The notes: generated by a model not told the origin, from the letters alone. Shown: positions 32,548 to 43,062, counted from the first letter of the stretch. The stretch is 64,000 nucleotides of DNA from Oscillatoriales cyanobacterium CG2_30_40_61 (GCA_001873365.1 MNYZ01000107.1:47032-111031); one strand, 5' to 3'. Numbers and translations: made by a program.

Positions 32548-34692
32548 CTAATGACTAATAACCGATAACTGAACTGCACAGGCCTTTAATTCCGGTTGGT
32601 GGGAGTCAGGACAGGCGTGGGGATGGGTTAAATTATTGGCTTCTGCGTCTGCGGCCCACAACGCCCCCCAGTGCATCGGGACAAATACGGTTCCCGGGGC
32701 AATAAAGGCGGTAACTTTAGCAGGAAATTGACAACTTCCCCGTCGAGAACGGACTTCCACAATATCGCCATTTTCAACCCCTAAATTAGCTGCATCCTTG
32801 GGATGAATTTCAATAAATGGGTCTGGGTGCATTTGTTGGATTTTTGCCGTTCTCCCGGTGCGGGTGAGGGTGTGCCAATGACCATACAGGCGACCCGTTG
32901 TCAAGACATAGGGATAATCGGGATCGCTGGGTTCGGCTAACCCATGGGAATGATAGGGGCCAAAAATCGCCCGACCGTCGGGGGTGGCAAAATAACTATT
33001 GGTGTAGAGGCGTTTGGAGGCAGTATCGGTGTTAACTTCTCCTTCTGGACAGGGCCATTGGGTCGCCCCCTGTTGTTGCAAACGCTCATGACTTAACCCG
33101 GACTGATCACAGGGACGCCCTTTAGTCAGCCGCACAAATTCAGCATAGACATCCGCCGAGGTTTGGAAAGCAAATTGTTCCTTAAACCCTAAACGTCTCC
33201 CGACTTCGGCAAAAATCTCCCAGTCATGTCGGGCTTCTCCTAAAGGGACATCAAACCCCGGACAGTAGGTAACGCGCCGTTCAGAGTTGGTCATCACCCC
33301 GGTTTTTTCACTCCATTGGGTAGCGGGGAGTAAAATATGGGCGTAGGGGGCGGTTTCCGTGGGATAGTAGGCTTCTTGGTAGACGGTGAAGGGGGATTTT
33401 AAGAGAGCGGCTTTGGTGCGTGCCAAATCTGGCATACTAACGGCCGGGTTAGTGGCGGCGATCCAGAGAAACTGCACTTGATCTTGTTCTAAACCCAGAA
33501 TCATATCCCAAACCGTGCGTCCAATATTGGCAGAGATCTGACCTTCTGGAATTCCCCAAAACCGTTCGACTTCGGCCCGATGTTGGGGGTTAGTTACAGA
33601 CCGATAGCCGGGTAAGAGATAGGCTAGTCCTCCGGCTTCCCGTCCGCCCATGGCGTTAGGTTGTCCGGTGAGGGAAAAGGGGCCAGCACCCGGTTTACCA
33701 ATTTGACCAGTCATTAGGTGTAGATTAATCAGCGATCGCACTTTGGCGGTGCCTTCGGAGGATTGATTTAATCCCATTGACCATAGGGATAAAGTCCGTT
33801 TAGATTCTTGCCAATAGCGGGCCGCGGTTTCTAGGGCTTCGATAGTAATTCCACAGGTTTCGGCAACTTTTTCGGGAGGATAATATTGTAAAAGTTGAGC
33901 ATATTGTTGAAAATTATTCGTACATTTATCAATAAAAACTTGATCAATATTTCCCGATTTTAATAATAAATGACCAATACCATTAAATAGGTCAATATCG
34001 GTTCCGGGGCGCAGGGGTAAATGTAGGTCGGCGGCTTCGGCGGTTTGGGTATAGCGAGGGTCAGCTACAATTAGTTTAACCTGGGGATTTCTTTTATGAT
34101 ATTTGGCTAAACGATTAAATATAATCGGATGACATTCGGCGGTATTACTACCAACAATAAAGGCACAATCAGTTAATTCTAAATCATCATAACAACAGGG
34201 AGGCCCATCACCCCCCAAGCTCTGAACATAACCCGATACGGCCGATGACATACATAAACGAGAATTTGCATCAAAATTATTGGTTCCCAAACACCCTTTA
34301 AATAGTTTTTGAGCTACATAATAATCTTCGGTAACAAACTGACCGGAACCATACATACATAAGGCATCGGAGCCATATTGATCACGAACGGTTTTGATCC
34401 GATCTACGATCAGAGTTAGAGCCTCCTCCCAACTCCCTTGGCGGAAGGGTTGATCTAGGGTTTCTCGAATCATTGGGTGTAAAAGGCGATCGCGACGGAT
34501 AGATTCGGTGACGGTAGCTCCTTTAACACAGACCATTCCCAGACTAGACGGATGTTGGCGATCGCCTCTGACCTTCCAAATCGGGTTTCCCTGTGGATCT
34601 CGTTTAATCTCTTGATCAGCCGTTGCTGTGGATAGAATTTCCAAACCACAACCGACGCCACAGAAAGGACAAAGGGTTTTAATCGATTCCAT
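32548..34692 (-). CDS. narB: Ferredoxin-nitrate reductase
   Basis: This 714-residue molybdenum enzyme reduces nitrate to nitrite with electrons from ferredoxin. C8, C11 and C15 (CPFCGVGCG) and C55 (MVCVKG) ligate the 4Fe-4S cluster. The rest is the bis-MGD molybdopterin oxidoreductase fold, including [15 protein letters not shown] and the C-terminal dinucleotide-binding domain ([13 protein letters not shown]). I chose the ATG at 34692 ([10 protein letters not shown]); an upstream ATG at 34764 reads through a palindromic repeat and is not family-like. It is the last gene of the nirA operon. The C-terminus QLSVISH is encoded by an intergenic repeat. Confidence 0.96.
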   Translation of the reverse strand: MESIKTLCPFCGVGCGLEILSTATADQEIKRDPQGNPIWKVRGDRQHPSSLGMVCVKGATVTESIRRDRLLHPMIRETLDQPFRQGSWEEALTLIVDRIKTVRDQYGSDALCMYGSGQFVTEDYYVAQKLFKGCLGTNNFDANSRLCMSSAVSGYVQSLGGDGPPCCYDDLELTDCAFIVGSNTAECHPIIFNRLAKYHKRNPQVKLIVADPRYTQTAEAADLHLPLRPGTDIDLFNGIGHLLLKSGNIDQVFIDKCTNNFQQYAQLLQYYPPEKVAETCGITIEALETAARYWQESKRTLSLWSMGLNQSSEGTAKVRSLINLHLMTGQIGKPGAGPFSLTGQPNAMGGREAGGLAYLLPGYRSVTNPQHRAEVERFWGIPEGQISANIGRTVWDMILGLEQDQVQFLWIAATNPAVSMPDLARTKAALLKSPFTVYQEAYYPTETAPYAHILLPATQWSEKTGVMTNSERRVTYCPGFDVPLGEARHDWEIFAEVGRRLGFKEQFAFQTSADVYAEFVRLTKGRPCDQSGLSHERLQQQGATQWPCPEGEVNTDTASKRLYTNSYFATPDGRAIFGPYHSHGLAEPSDPDYPYVLTTGRLYGHWHTLTRTGRTAKIQQMHPDPFIEIHPKDAANLGVENGDIVEVRSRRGSCQFPAKVTAFIAPGTVFVPMHWGALWAADAEANNLTHPHACPDSHQPELKACAVQLSVISH

Positions 34693-34853
34693 TATTTGAT
34701 AAAATAGTAGTTGGGCTAGTAGTTGGGCTTTAGCCCTCAATATTCTTGGGCCCAAGCCCAACAACGAATTCCAAAATTTATGTAATATAAAAATTGTTAA
34801 CTCAGAGGGAGAAATTGGGAGTTAATTATTATCCCAATTTCTCCTAAAATTCC

Positions 34854-36743
34854 CTATTGAACCGATTTTAAATCCAAGGTTCCCACGGGAGTAAATGTCA
34901 CTTCAAACTGCGTATAGGGAGTTTGGGTAACATCGGATTTCACCAACTTAGGCAGAGGGGTATTATTCAGGTTTTGAGTTGCATCGGCCGATTTAGCTTC
35001 ATAACTCAAAATCTCCCCGGTTTGACTCACTTTAACCAGATAAACAGAAACTGCGGTGACAGGAGTGCTTGTCCAAGCCTCATTAATTTGGGTAAAAACC
35101 TCTTGATTTAACTTTTCTAAATCCGCCGCACTCGGAGTTGTAGCGGAGCTACCCGTAGCCGTAGCCGTTTCCGTCGGGGGTGTTGTCTCAGAGGTGGTGG
35201 GGGTTGTTGCTGCTTCCGTGGGGGATGGGGTTAGGGTTGGGGCCACCGTTGGGGAGGGTGATCCGGTCGCCACAGCCATACTATCGGGGGTTGGGGAGGC
35301 AGCAGACAGGGGAGATGGAGCAACCGTTGGGGCTGGGGCTGGGGTTGGCGTGACTGCGCTCGGGGCTGGGGTCATCGGAGTCGGGGTAATGGTAGCCACC
35401 GCATCGGGAGAAGCCGTTGGGGTTGAACCCAGAGAGGGGGAGGGACTCACCGATGTCGCCGTATCTGGTGATAGGCTAGGGGAAGCGGTGGGGGATAGGG
35501 TGGGGGAAACTATCGTAACTGGAGTTGCGGTTTCAGTAACCGTGGGGGTTTCGCTTCCCATCGTTGGAGAGGGAGATGCGGTTGTTTCTGCATCCTTACT
35601 GGCGGTGGTAGAGGTGGGGTTAAAGATCAATGACCCGAGCAGAGTGGCAATAATTACTCCCCAAAGGGCAAATAATATCCCCGTCTTCATCGCTGGAGAC
35701 ATTTCTTCCGAGTTGATCACCTGATCCGGTACGGGGGTTACATCTGGTTGAGAAACCGCAGCATAGGGATTTTCATTAGCATCTGGTTTATTAGGTTGCA
35801 TAGTTGACACCTCTGTTGCTATAGGACTAGAACTGGGTGATATTGTAGTGCTTTGTGCAGATCCGATGTCAGAGGTTGTCTGTTCAATTGTGTCTTGATC
35901 TTCTTGATCTTCTTCGTGGTGAGCAAAGCGCCGGAACAGGAAGTCAAGGGCATAGTTGCGTAATTCGTAGTATCGAGGATCTTCGGTAATCTTGGCACGG
36001 TTGCGGGGACGGGAGAAGGGAATATCTAGGATTTCCCCAATTTGGGCCGCCGGGCCATTGGTCATCATTACCAAACGATCGGCTAAAAATAGGGCTTCAT
36101 CGATATCATGGGTAATCATTAACACTGTAATCCGATGATCTTGCCAAATACTCAGCAGTTCTTCCTGAAGTTCTTCCCGGGTGATCGGGTCTAGGGCGCC
36201 AAAGGGTTCGTCTAAAATCAACATTTGGGGACGAGTCGCCAGGGCCCGGGCGATGGAAACCCTTTGTTTCATGCCTCCTGAGAGTTGGGAGGGTTTTTTA
36301 TTGGCCGCCTCCGATAACCCCACTAACTCTAAATTTTCTTGAACAATGGTTTTATGTTCGGCGGCAGATTTGTCAGGATATACTGACTCAACTCCTAAGT
36401 GAATATTTTCTTTCGCGGTTAACCAAGGTAGGAGGGAATAGTTTTGAAACACCACCATCCGTTCTGGCCCGGGTTCGGTGATCAATTGTCCCTGAACTGA
36501 TACAACTCCGGTGGTGGGTTGATTAAACCCGGCTACCATATTTAATAGGGTGGATTTTCCACAACCAGAGTGACCAATAATACAAATAAATTCGCCTTCT
36601 TGTACTTGAAGATTGACATTTTCAAGCACAACATATTCACCTTTTGCTGTGTCATAAACTTTGGAAACTTGATCAATTACCAAAAAAGCATCGGATTTTG
36701 AAGATGGCATTGGTTTAGAAGAAATACTATCTAAAATTTGCAT
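34854..36743 (-). CDS. nrtD: Nitrate ABC transporter ATPase NrtD with extra C-terminal membrane and linker domains
   Basis: Residues 20-275 are a complete ABC ATPase (Walker A GHSGCGKST 57-65, signature LSGGMKQR, Walker B MLILDEP), which energises nitrate/nitrite import with NrtB and NrtC. Normal NrtD ends near residue 275. Here the frame continues with an acidic linker, a transmembrane helix (353-374, GILFALWGVIIATLLG), about 165 residues of Pro/Ser/Thr/Ala-rich repeats (TPSP, ATPT) and an 85-residue domain (from DLEKLNQEVFTQINEAW) like the TonB-C/DUF4335-type tails of cyanobacterial membrane proteins. M315 has an AGAGGTG site 6 nt upstream, so the tail may also be made separately. The topology would place the last domain in the periplasm. 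Confidence 0.9.
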   Translation of the reverse strand: MQILDSISSKPMPSSKSDAFLVIDQVSKVYDTAKGEYVVLENVNLQVQEGEFICIIGHSGCGKSTLLNMVAGFNQPTTGVVSVQGQLITEPGPERMVVFQNYSLLPWLTAKENIHLGVESVYPDKSAAEHKTIVQENLELVGLSEAANKKPSQLSGGMKQRVSIARALATRPQMLILDEPFGALDPITREELQEELLSIWQDHRITVLMITHDIDEALFLADRLVMMTNGPAAQIGEILDIPFSRPRNRAKITEDPRYYELRNYALDFLFRRFAHHEEDQEDQDTIEQTTSDIGSAQSTTISPSSSPIATEVSTMQPNKPDANENPYAAVSQPDVTPVPDQVINSEEMSPAMKTGILFALWGVIIATLLGSLIFNPTSTTASKDAETTASPSPTMGSETPTVTETATPVTIVSPTLSPTASPSLSPDTATSVSPSPSLGSTPTASPDAVATITPTPMTPAPSAVTPTPAPAPTVAPSPLSAASPTPDSMAVATGSPSPTVAPTLTPSPTEAATTPTTSETTPPTETATATGSSATTPSAADLEKLNQEVFTQINEAWTSTPVTAVSVYLVKVSQTGEILSYEAKSADATQNLNNTPLPKLVKSDVTQTPYTQFEVTFTPVGTLDLKSVQ

Positions 36744-36782
36744 AATTTTTTAGACTTAACAATGGTTGACGATGAAACGGTT

Positions 36783-38786
36783 TTAGGCTGCAATGGCATC
36801 CAAGATAATTTCTTCAATCCGAATTTGTTGTTTAATTTTCAGGGTTTGGAGATATTTAATCGGATCATTGGGATTAAATAGGGTTCCATCAAATAGTTTC
36901 AGGGTATGGCGATCGCGTCCTGTATCTGATAATCCTAATTCCCTGGTGGCTTGACCGTAAACATCGGTTCTTAATACCCTTTCTATGACAGAAACCCAAT
37001 TTTTCGGAAAGGGTGTAATCCCCCAACGCGCCATTTCTGCCATCATCCAGATAAATTCCGTAGCATCGGGACAATTGGTTTTATCGACAAAAAATTGATT
37101 GTAATTCACTAATAATTGTGGGGGTTGACCATCACCCCGTTCCACCGGATCAATAAATCCTAAACGAGTATATTCCGGTGCCGATCCCACATATTCATCC
37201 CGGCATAAAATCTCTAAAATTTCTTCTCGATTTCGTCGATCATCGCAATAATCACAGGCATCAATTAATGATTTAACTAAGGCAATATGGGTTTTTGGAT
37301 AACGATTTGCCCAGTCTTCTGTTACTCCTAAAACTTTCTCCGTATGTCCTTCGGGGAAAATATCAAAACTATTAGCAATCACAAATCCTAACCCCTCATG
37401 GACAGACCGGGCATTCCAAGGCCCTCCCACACAATAGCCATCAATATTTCCGGCTTTTAAATTAGCTTGCATTTGGGGCGGGGGAATCACTGTTAAATTA
37501 ACATCTTGATCGGGATTAATCCCCCCGGCTGCTAACCAATAACGTAACATTAAATTGTGCATAGAACTGGGGTGAACCATGCCTAATGTATGCACTTTGT
37601 CAAGGTGATTTTCGATATAATTTTTAAAATCTGCTAAGGTTTTTACCCCATTTTCATATAGATTTTTACTCAGGGTAATTCCATTGCCATTGCGCGAGAG
37701 AGTCATGGCCGTAACAATCGGAATTGGTGGATTTTTACCAAAGCCCAAGGTCATCGCTAAGGGCATTCCTGCCACCATTTGAGCCGCATCTAAACGACCT
37801 TCTACTACTCCTTGACCCAACAGTTTCCAACTGGTTTCTCGACTGAGGGTGACTTCACTTAATCCATATTCTTCAAAAATACCCTTTTCTTTGGCAATAA
37901 TTAGGGGGGCACAGTCGGTTAAGGGAATAAAACCTAGGTCTAAATTAACTTTTTCTAAGCCATTTTTAGCAATAACCGTAGGTGCTTTTTTGATTGCGGT
38001 TTTTTTGGCTTTTTTCTGTTGGTTGAGAAAATAAATAATTTCATTTCTTAGGGCATAATAGCTGGGATGATTTACCACTTCCATCCGTTGACGGGGACGG
38101 GGAATATTTACCTCTAAAATTTGTCCGATATGGGCTTCCGGGCCGTTAGTTAACATGACGATGCGATCGGATAATAACAAGGCTTCATCGACATCGTGGG
38201 TGACCATGACGGCGCTGACTTGGTTGGCTTCACAGATTTTCATTAACTGCTCTTGTAACCCCCCTCTAGTTAAAGCGTCTAAGGCTCCAAAGGGTTCATC
38301 TAGGAGTAATAATTGGGGCCGAATTGATAGGGCACGAGCGATCGCTACCCGTTGTTTCATTCCTCCCGAAAGTTCCCCAGGTCGTTTATCCGCCGCCTGT
38401 CTTAAACCGACTAATTTAATATGTTGTTCAACAATTTCTTTTCGTTCGGTTTTTGGTAATTTACTATAGACTTCATCAACAGCTAAGGCAATATTTTCCC
38501 TAACAGTTAACCAAGGTAAGAGGGAATAATTTTGAAATACTACCATCCGATCTGGCCCGGGTTCTCGGATTTCTCGCCCTTCTAAAATAATCCCTCCTTC
38601 TGAGGCTTTATCTAAGCCCGCAATAATATTTAAGAGGGTGGATTTTCCACAGCCAGAATGTCCAATTAAGGTAATAAACTCACCTTTATTAATTTTGAGT
38701 TCGATATTTTTCAGCGCAATATATTTTTCTCCATTGGGGAGATTAAAAACGCGATGGACGTGATCAACTTGTACGAATACAGACAT
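36783..38786 (-). CDS. nrtC: Nitrate ABC transporter ATPase NrtC with NrtA-like regulatory domain
   Basis: This 667-residue protein has the normal NrtC layout. An N-terminal ABC ATPase (Walker A GHSGCGKST, signature LSGGMKQR, Walker B LLLLDEPFGALD) is followed by a C-terminal domain of about 380 residues homologous to the solute-binding protein NrtA (DLGFIPLTDCAPLIIAKEKG, PPPQMQANLKAGNIDGYCVG in part). The C-terminal domain senses nitrogen status and mediates ammonium-promoted inhibition of nitrate uptake. The gene is 47 bp downstream of nrtB and 39 bp upstream of nrtD. Confidence 0.96.
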   Translation of the reverse strand: MSVFVQVDHVHRVFNLPNGEKYIALKNIELKINKGEFITLIGHSGCGKSTLLNIIAGLDKASEGGIILEGREIREPGPDRMVVFQNYSLLPWLTVRENIALAVDEVYSKLPKTERKEIVEQHIKLVGLRQAADKRPGELSGGMKQRVAIARALSIRPQLLLLDEPFGALDALTRGGLQEQLMKICEANQVSAVMVTHDVDEALLLSDRIVMLTNGPEAHIGQILEVNIPRPRQRMEVVNHPSYYALRNEIIYFLNQQKKAKKTAIKKAPTVIAKNGLEKVNLDLGFIPLTDCAPLIIAKEKGIFEEYGLSEVTLSRETSWKLLGQGVVEGRLDAAQMVAGMPLAMTLGFGKNPPIPIVTAMTLSRNGNGITLSKNLYENGVKTLADFKNYIENHLDKVHTLGMVHPSSMHNLMLRYWLAAGGINPDQDVNLTVIPPPQMQANLKAGNIDGYCVGGPWNARSVHEGLGFVIANSFDIFPEGHTEKVLGVTEDWANRYPKTHIALVKSLIDACDYCDDRRNREEILEILCRDEYVGSAPEYTRLGFIDPVERGDGQPPQLLVNYNQFFVDKTNCPDATEFIWMMAEMARWGITPFPKNWVSVIERVLRTDVYGQATRELGLSDTGRDRHTLKLFDGTLFNPNDPIKYLQTLKIKQQIRIEEIILDAIAA

Positions 38787-38833
38787 AATTAAATATGAGA
38801 TGGGCTAGGGGGTTTATAGGTATGATTTTAGGC

Positions 38834-39673
38834 TTATTTTTGTTCAGCCGGAACCACTTTAGAAGCAATAAAACCAATGGCGCGATCGAGGACTAAACCG
38901 ACGACTCCGACGTAAATTAAAGCCACGATAATTGCACTCATTCGAGAACTATTATAGGCATCCCAAATAAAGAAGCCGATCCCAACTCCACCAACTAACA
39001 TTTCCGCCGCAATAATTGCTAACCAAGATAGACCGATCCCAATTCTTAATCCGGTGAAAATATAGGGAACTGCGGAGGGAAATAATACTTTAAAAAAGTA
39101 TTTATGTCGAGGTAAACGTAAGACTCTCGCCACGTTTTTATAGTCTTGAGGAATTTGTTGTACGCCGACGGTGGTATTAATAATAATCGGCCAAATTGCC
39201 GTAATAAAAATTACGAAAATAGCCGCCGGATTCGATTGTTGTAAGGCAGCTAAAGCAATGGGTAACCAAGCTAGGGGTGGAATGGTTCTGAGAATTTGAA
39301 ATAGGGGATCTAAGGCATCATACATAAAGCTATTACTTCCTACTAAAATCCCTAGGGAAATTCCTACAACCACGGATAAGCTAAATCCAATCGCCACCCG
39401 TTGTAAACTGGCAATAACTTGCCAACCCAACCCTTTATCAGTACCGCCATTATCGAAAAATGGGTTAATAATTAATTCCCAAGATTCTTTAACCGTTGTA
39501 ATTGGAGACGGTAAATTAGGATTTTCTCCTGAACATAATATTTGCCAAATTGCCAGAAAAATAAAGAATCCAATCAAAGGACGGATAATTTGATTACGAT
39601 TTTGATTGAACCAATTAAAAACAAAATTCAGAGGATTATTACTATTAGAATTGGTCTTAGTGCTAGTAGTCAT
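38834..39673 (-). CDS. nrtB: Nitrate ABC transporter permease NrtB
   Basis: This 279-residue inner-membrane permease of the NrtABCD nitrate/nitrite importer has about six transmembrane helices and the cytoplasmic EAA-like loop (VARVLRLPRHKYFFKVLFPSA in part), which contacts the ATPases. The ATG at 39673 (MTTSTKTNSNSNN) was chosen. A longer frame to 39748 lacks family resemblance and begins near a palindromic repeat. The gap to nrtA is about 300 bp, filled largely by that repeat, unusual inside this normally compact operon. Confidence 0.94.
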   Translation of the reverse strand: MTTSTKTNSNSNNPLNFVFNWFNQNRNQIIRPLIGFFIFLAIWQILCSGENPNLPSPITTVKESWELIINPFFDNGGTDKGLGWQVIASLQRVAIGFSLSVVVGISLGILVGSNSFMYDALDPLFQILRTIPPLAWLPIALAALQQSNPAAIFVIFITAIWPIIINTTVGVQQIPQDYKNVARVLRLPRHKYFFKVLFPSAVPYIFTGLRIGIGLSWLAIIAAEMLVGGVGIGFFIWDAYNSSRMSAIIVALIYVGVVGLVLDRAIGFIASKVVPAEQK

Positions 39674-39772
39674 GATGATTATAATTGAGTTAGTTTTTTC
39701 TTGAAGCCCCTTTACCAAGAGGAGTTGGGAGGGTAGCATTGGTGTCAACTTAAGCCGAAACGCCGTTAGGTC

Positions 39773-39883
39773 GATCCCCCTAAATCCCCCTTCCCAAGGG
39801 GGACTTTGATGATCCGATTTCCCTAAATCCCCCTGGCTTTAATTCTCCAATTCCCCCATTATCAAGGGGGGTTAGGGGGGATC
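39773..39883. repeat. GATCCCCC...GGGGGATC palindromic element between nrtA and nrtB
   Basis: Ends GATCCCCCTAAATCCCCC and GGGGGGTTAGGGGGGATC are complementary. Inner CCCTTCCCAAGGGGGAC forms a smaller hairpin. The same family is at 44719-44866 and inside the STAND gene at 20409. It is a potential transcription attenuator within the nrt operon. Confidence 0.75.
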
Positions 39884-39970
39884 ATTTCCGTATTCAGGAC
39901 GGGTTTACTAATATTATTTGTCATAATTTTAGATATTGAATAACCCAGCCTGACAGGAATTATTAAGGAA

Positions 39971-41296
39971 TTAGACCTTTTTAATCGCTAAACTATTGAG
40001 ATAGGCTTTAGGATCGTCGGGGTTGAATTGTACGCCATCAAAGAAGGTTTCAATCCCGCGAGAGGGAGTAGTAGGAATTTCGGCGGCGGGAACATTTAAA
40101 GACTGGGCAGCTTCTCGCCATAAATCTTCGCGGTTGACCTTATCAACGGTGGCTTTAATATCTAAATCGGCTGGTAAATATCCCCAGCGAATATTTTCGG
40201 TTAAGAACCAACTATCATGACTCTTATAGGGATAAGACGCATTATCTTTCCAGAATTTCATGGCAACCGGACTAGCGGTAATTACCCGACTATCCCCGAA
40301 ATCAATATTTCCCCTAGAGCGTTCAATAATATCTTTAAAAGGCACTTTAAACCATTTATCTTGGGAAACAATTTGACACATTTCCTCAATATTTTCCGGT
40401 TTATCACACCATTGTTGCGCTTCTAATACGGCCATAGTTAAGGCTTTTGCCGCTTTGGGGTTTTTATCAACCCAATCTGCTCGCATGGTAAAGGCTTTTT
40501 CCGGGTGATCTTTCCACAATTCCCCGGTAATTAAGGCGGTATATCCGGCTTTTTGATTAACTAATTGGGCATTCCAAGGTTCTCCGACACAGAAACCTTC
40601 CATATTTCCGACTTTGATATTTGCTACCATTTGGGGTGGTGGCACTGGAACAATTGAAATATCAGTATCAGGAATAGTCCCCCCGGCGGCTAACCAATAG
40701 CGTAACCATAAATCGTGAGTTCCTCCAGGGAAAGTCATCGCCCCTTTGGCTTCTTTTCCGGCATTTTTAGCGGTTAATAAAATGTCTCTGAACTTAGCAC
40801 TATCGTTAACAGTAATTTTAGCATCCAGATAGTCTTTACCTAAAGAAATCGCCTGACCATTAGTATTTAATCGGGCTAAAAGATACATGGGAACGGGTTG
40901 TTTTGTAATCGTTCCTAATGTCATTAAATAGGGCATGGGGGATAAAATATGGGCCCCATCAATTCCGCCGCCACCTGACCCTAATTCTAGGTTATCTCTA
41001 GTAACAGGCCAAGAGGCTTGTTTAACTACCTTAACATCCGACATTCCATACTTAGCAAATAAGCCCTTTTCTAAGGCAATAATTAGGGGCGCGGAGTCGG
41101 TTAAGGCAATAAATCCTAATGTGGCTGTTGCTATTTCTGGAGCATCGGCTGGATTAATATTAACCGCCGGGGCTGGAGTTGTCCCAGGAGAAGGATTAGA
41201 AGAAGTTGTACTAGGAGAACAGCCATGAATTAATATAGTTCCAGCAGCAGTTAAACCAGCATTTAAAAGAAATTTCCGTCGTGAAAGTTTACTCAT
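39971..41296 (-). CDS. nrtA: Nitrate/nitrite-binding lipoprotein NrtA
   Basis: This 441-residue periplasmic solute-binding protein delivers nitrate and nitrite to NrtB. The N-terminus has a twin-arginine-like start (SRRKFLLNAGLTAAG) and a lipobox ending in Cys (ILIHGC), so it is a lipid-anchored protein on the outer face of the plasma membrane. A Ser/Thr/Pro linker leads to the two-lobed domain (EIATATLGFIALTDSAPLII, GGTHDLWLRYWLAAGG, VGEPWNAQ). It is paralogous to the C-terminal half of NrtC. It is the second gene of the nirA operon, 54 bp after nirA. Confidence 0.96.
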   Translation of the reverse strand: MSKLSRRKFLLNAGLTAAGTILIHGCSPSTTSSNPSPGTTPAPAVNINPADAPEIATATLGFIALTDSAPLIIALEKGLFAKYGMSDVKVVKQASWPVTRDNLELGSGGGGIDGAHILSPMPYLMTLGTITKQPVPMYLLARLNTNGQAISLGKDYLDAKITVNDSAKFRDILLTAKNAGKEAKGAMTFPGGTHDLWLRYWLAAGGTIPDTDISIVPVPPPQMVANIKVGNMEGFCVGEPWNAQLVNQKAGYTALITGELWKDHPEKAFTMRADWVDKNPKAAKALTMAVLEAQQWCDKPENIEEMCQIVSQDKWFKVPFKDIIERSRGNIDFGDSRVITASPVAMKFWKDNASYPYKSHDSWFLTENIRWGYLPADLDIKATVDKVNREDLWREAAQSLNVPAAEIPTTPSRGIETFFDGVQFNPDDPKAYLNSLAIKKV

Positions 41297-41350
41297 TTTC
41301 TCTATTTTGATTCCGTATTGGTAAGGTTTTGATCTAGGTTTTGAGATGAA

Positions 41351-42886
41351 TTATTCTTTGACTCGAGCGCCAAATTGTTCGACTAAAATTTGTCGTAAAA
41401 CGGGTTTGAGATCCTCACAGGGAATGGATTTTTGCACACATTCACCCAGTTGGGCATCTTTACCAACTTTTCCGCCCATATAAAGGTTCACCCCTTCAAC
41501 GGTTTTGCCCTCTTTGCGGGCTTTAGTTCCCATTAATCCAATATCAGCTACTTGGGGTTGTCCGCAGGAATTTGGGCAACCTGTCCAATGAATTCTTACA
41601 GGTTTTTCTAAGGTTAATTCCGCTTCTAATTCCTTAACTAATTCGACAGCCCGATTTTTAGTTTCTACTAAAGCAAAGTTACAGAATTGTGCCCCCGTAC
41701 AGGAAACTAATCCTCGACTTAAGGCTGAGGGATTAACGGAGAATTTTTCTAAAATCGATTCGGTTAAAAACGCTTCTAACCGACTATCGGAAATATTAGG
41801 AATAATCACATTTTGTTCAACGGTTAAGCGAATTTCTCCACTGCCATAAACTTGAGCAATTCGAGATAATTCTAACATCTCGTTAGCCGATAACCGACCT
41901 ACGGGAATATTTAATCCCACATAGTTTAATCCGGCTTGTTTCTGTTTATAAATCCCCAAATGATCCCGTTTTTCCCAGAGAATTTCGTCTTTTTCCGCTT
42001 CGGATTCTAAAGCATAACCTATTTGTTTTTCGACTTCAGAACGAAACTTTTCAATCCCCCATTCATCAATTAACCACATTAACCGAGTTTTTTGACGAAC
42101 TCCCCTAGGCCCATGATCTCGAAAGACTTCTAAAATCCCTCGACAAATATCGACAACTTGCTCAGGTTTTGCCCAAACATTCAGGGGAATAGCTGCTTCA
42201 CAACGGGTTGCAGAAAAGAATCCTCCAACTAACACATTGAAGCCAAAAGTTTCCTGTTTAAATGCGGGAATAAAGGCAATATCATTGATTTCAGCATGAA
42301 TAGAATTATCCCGACATCCACCAATAGCAATGTTGAATTTTCGGGGTAAATTACTAAACTCAGGATTACCTTTTCCTTGATTGGTAATCATGTCTTGAAC
42401 CTGTTGCACTAACTCTCTGGTATCATATAATTCATCGGAATCTAACCCCGCAACGGGCGAACCCGTAATATTACGGACATTATCCATTCCCGACTGAATG
42501 CTGGTGAGTCCAACGGTTTCAAACCGTTGAAAAATATCGCTGAGATCCTCAATCCGAATTCCTCTTAACTGAAGGTTCTGTCTTGTGGTAATATCAGCAC
42601 TACCGTCATCACCGTAGCGTTGTACGATTTCTCCCAAAACCCGCATCTGCTCACTGGTGATCACGCCATTTGGTAAACGCAACCGCATCATAAATTTCCC
42701 CGGCGTCACCGGACGGAAAAACACCCCTAGCCATTTTAGGCGATGGTCTCGGTCGGTTTCGTCCATGGCTTCCCAGCCTAATTGGGCGAAGGTTTCTAAT
42801 TCATCTTTAACCGCTAAACCGTCTTTTTCGGCTTTGAGTTTTTCAAATTTGTTTGTGGCTGTTTTTTGTGGGACTGTGCTGGTCAT
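41351..42886 (-). CDS. nirA: Ferredoxin-nitrite reductase
   Basis: This 511-residue enzyme reduces nitrite to ammonium with six electrons from ferredoxin. Two internally similar halves carry the siroheme/4Fe-4S site, with cysteines in CTGAQFC and CPNSCGQ. The substrate-binding arginines lie in TTRQNLQLRGI and RCEAAIPLN-type blocks. I chose the ATG at 42886 (MTSTVPQKTATNKFEK) with a GAGGA 7 nt upstream, rather than an upstream TTG at 42937. It is the first gene of the nitrate assimilation operon, preceded by an NtcA site about 205 bp upstream. Confidence 0.96.
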   Translation of the reverse strand: MTSTVPQKTATNKFEKLKAEKDGLAVKDELETFAQLGWEAMDETDRDHRLKWLGVFFRPVTPGKFMMRLRLPNGVITSEQMRVLGEIVQRYGDDGSADITTRQNLQLRGIRIEDLSDIFQRFETVGLTSIQSGMDNVRNITGSPVAGLDSDELYDTRELVQQVQDMITNQGKGNPEFSNLPRKFNIAIGGCRDNSIHAEINDIAFIPAFKQETFGFNVLVGGFFSATRCEAAIPLNVWAKPEQVVDICRGILEVFRDHGPRGVRQKTRLMWLIDEWGIEKFRSEVEKQIGYALESEAEKDEILWEKRDHLGIYKQKQAGLNYVGLNIPVGRLSANEMLELSRIAQVYGSGEIRLTVEQNVIIPNISDSRLEAFLTESILEKFSVNPSALSRGLVSCTGAQFCNFALVETKNRAVELVKELEAELTLEKPVRIHWTGCPNSCGQPQVADIGLMGTKARKEGKTVEGVNLYMGGKVGKDAQLGECVQKSIPCEDLKPVLRQILVEQFGARVKE

Positions 42887-43062
42887 AGCGGATTCCTCAG
42901 TGTTGCTATGTCTCGAATTTGGATCGAATTTGGCCAAACATTAACAGATCTGTGGGACACAAACCGTATCATCGGAGACTCAAATCTAAAATCAGAGTAT
43001 TGACCTCTTGTTTGAAAACTGGGAGGTTCTTGACCTCAACCTAAAGGTTAAGCAATGTGAAT

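Noticed and set aside
35194..35724. Gly/Val-rich 176-codon frame on the plus strand
   Set aside because: It is the complement of the Pro/Ser/Thr-rich linker of NrtD; composition is explained by the repeats of the opposite strand.
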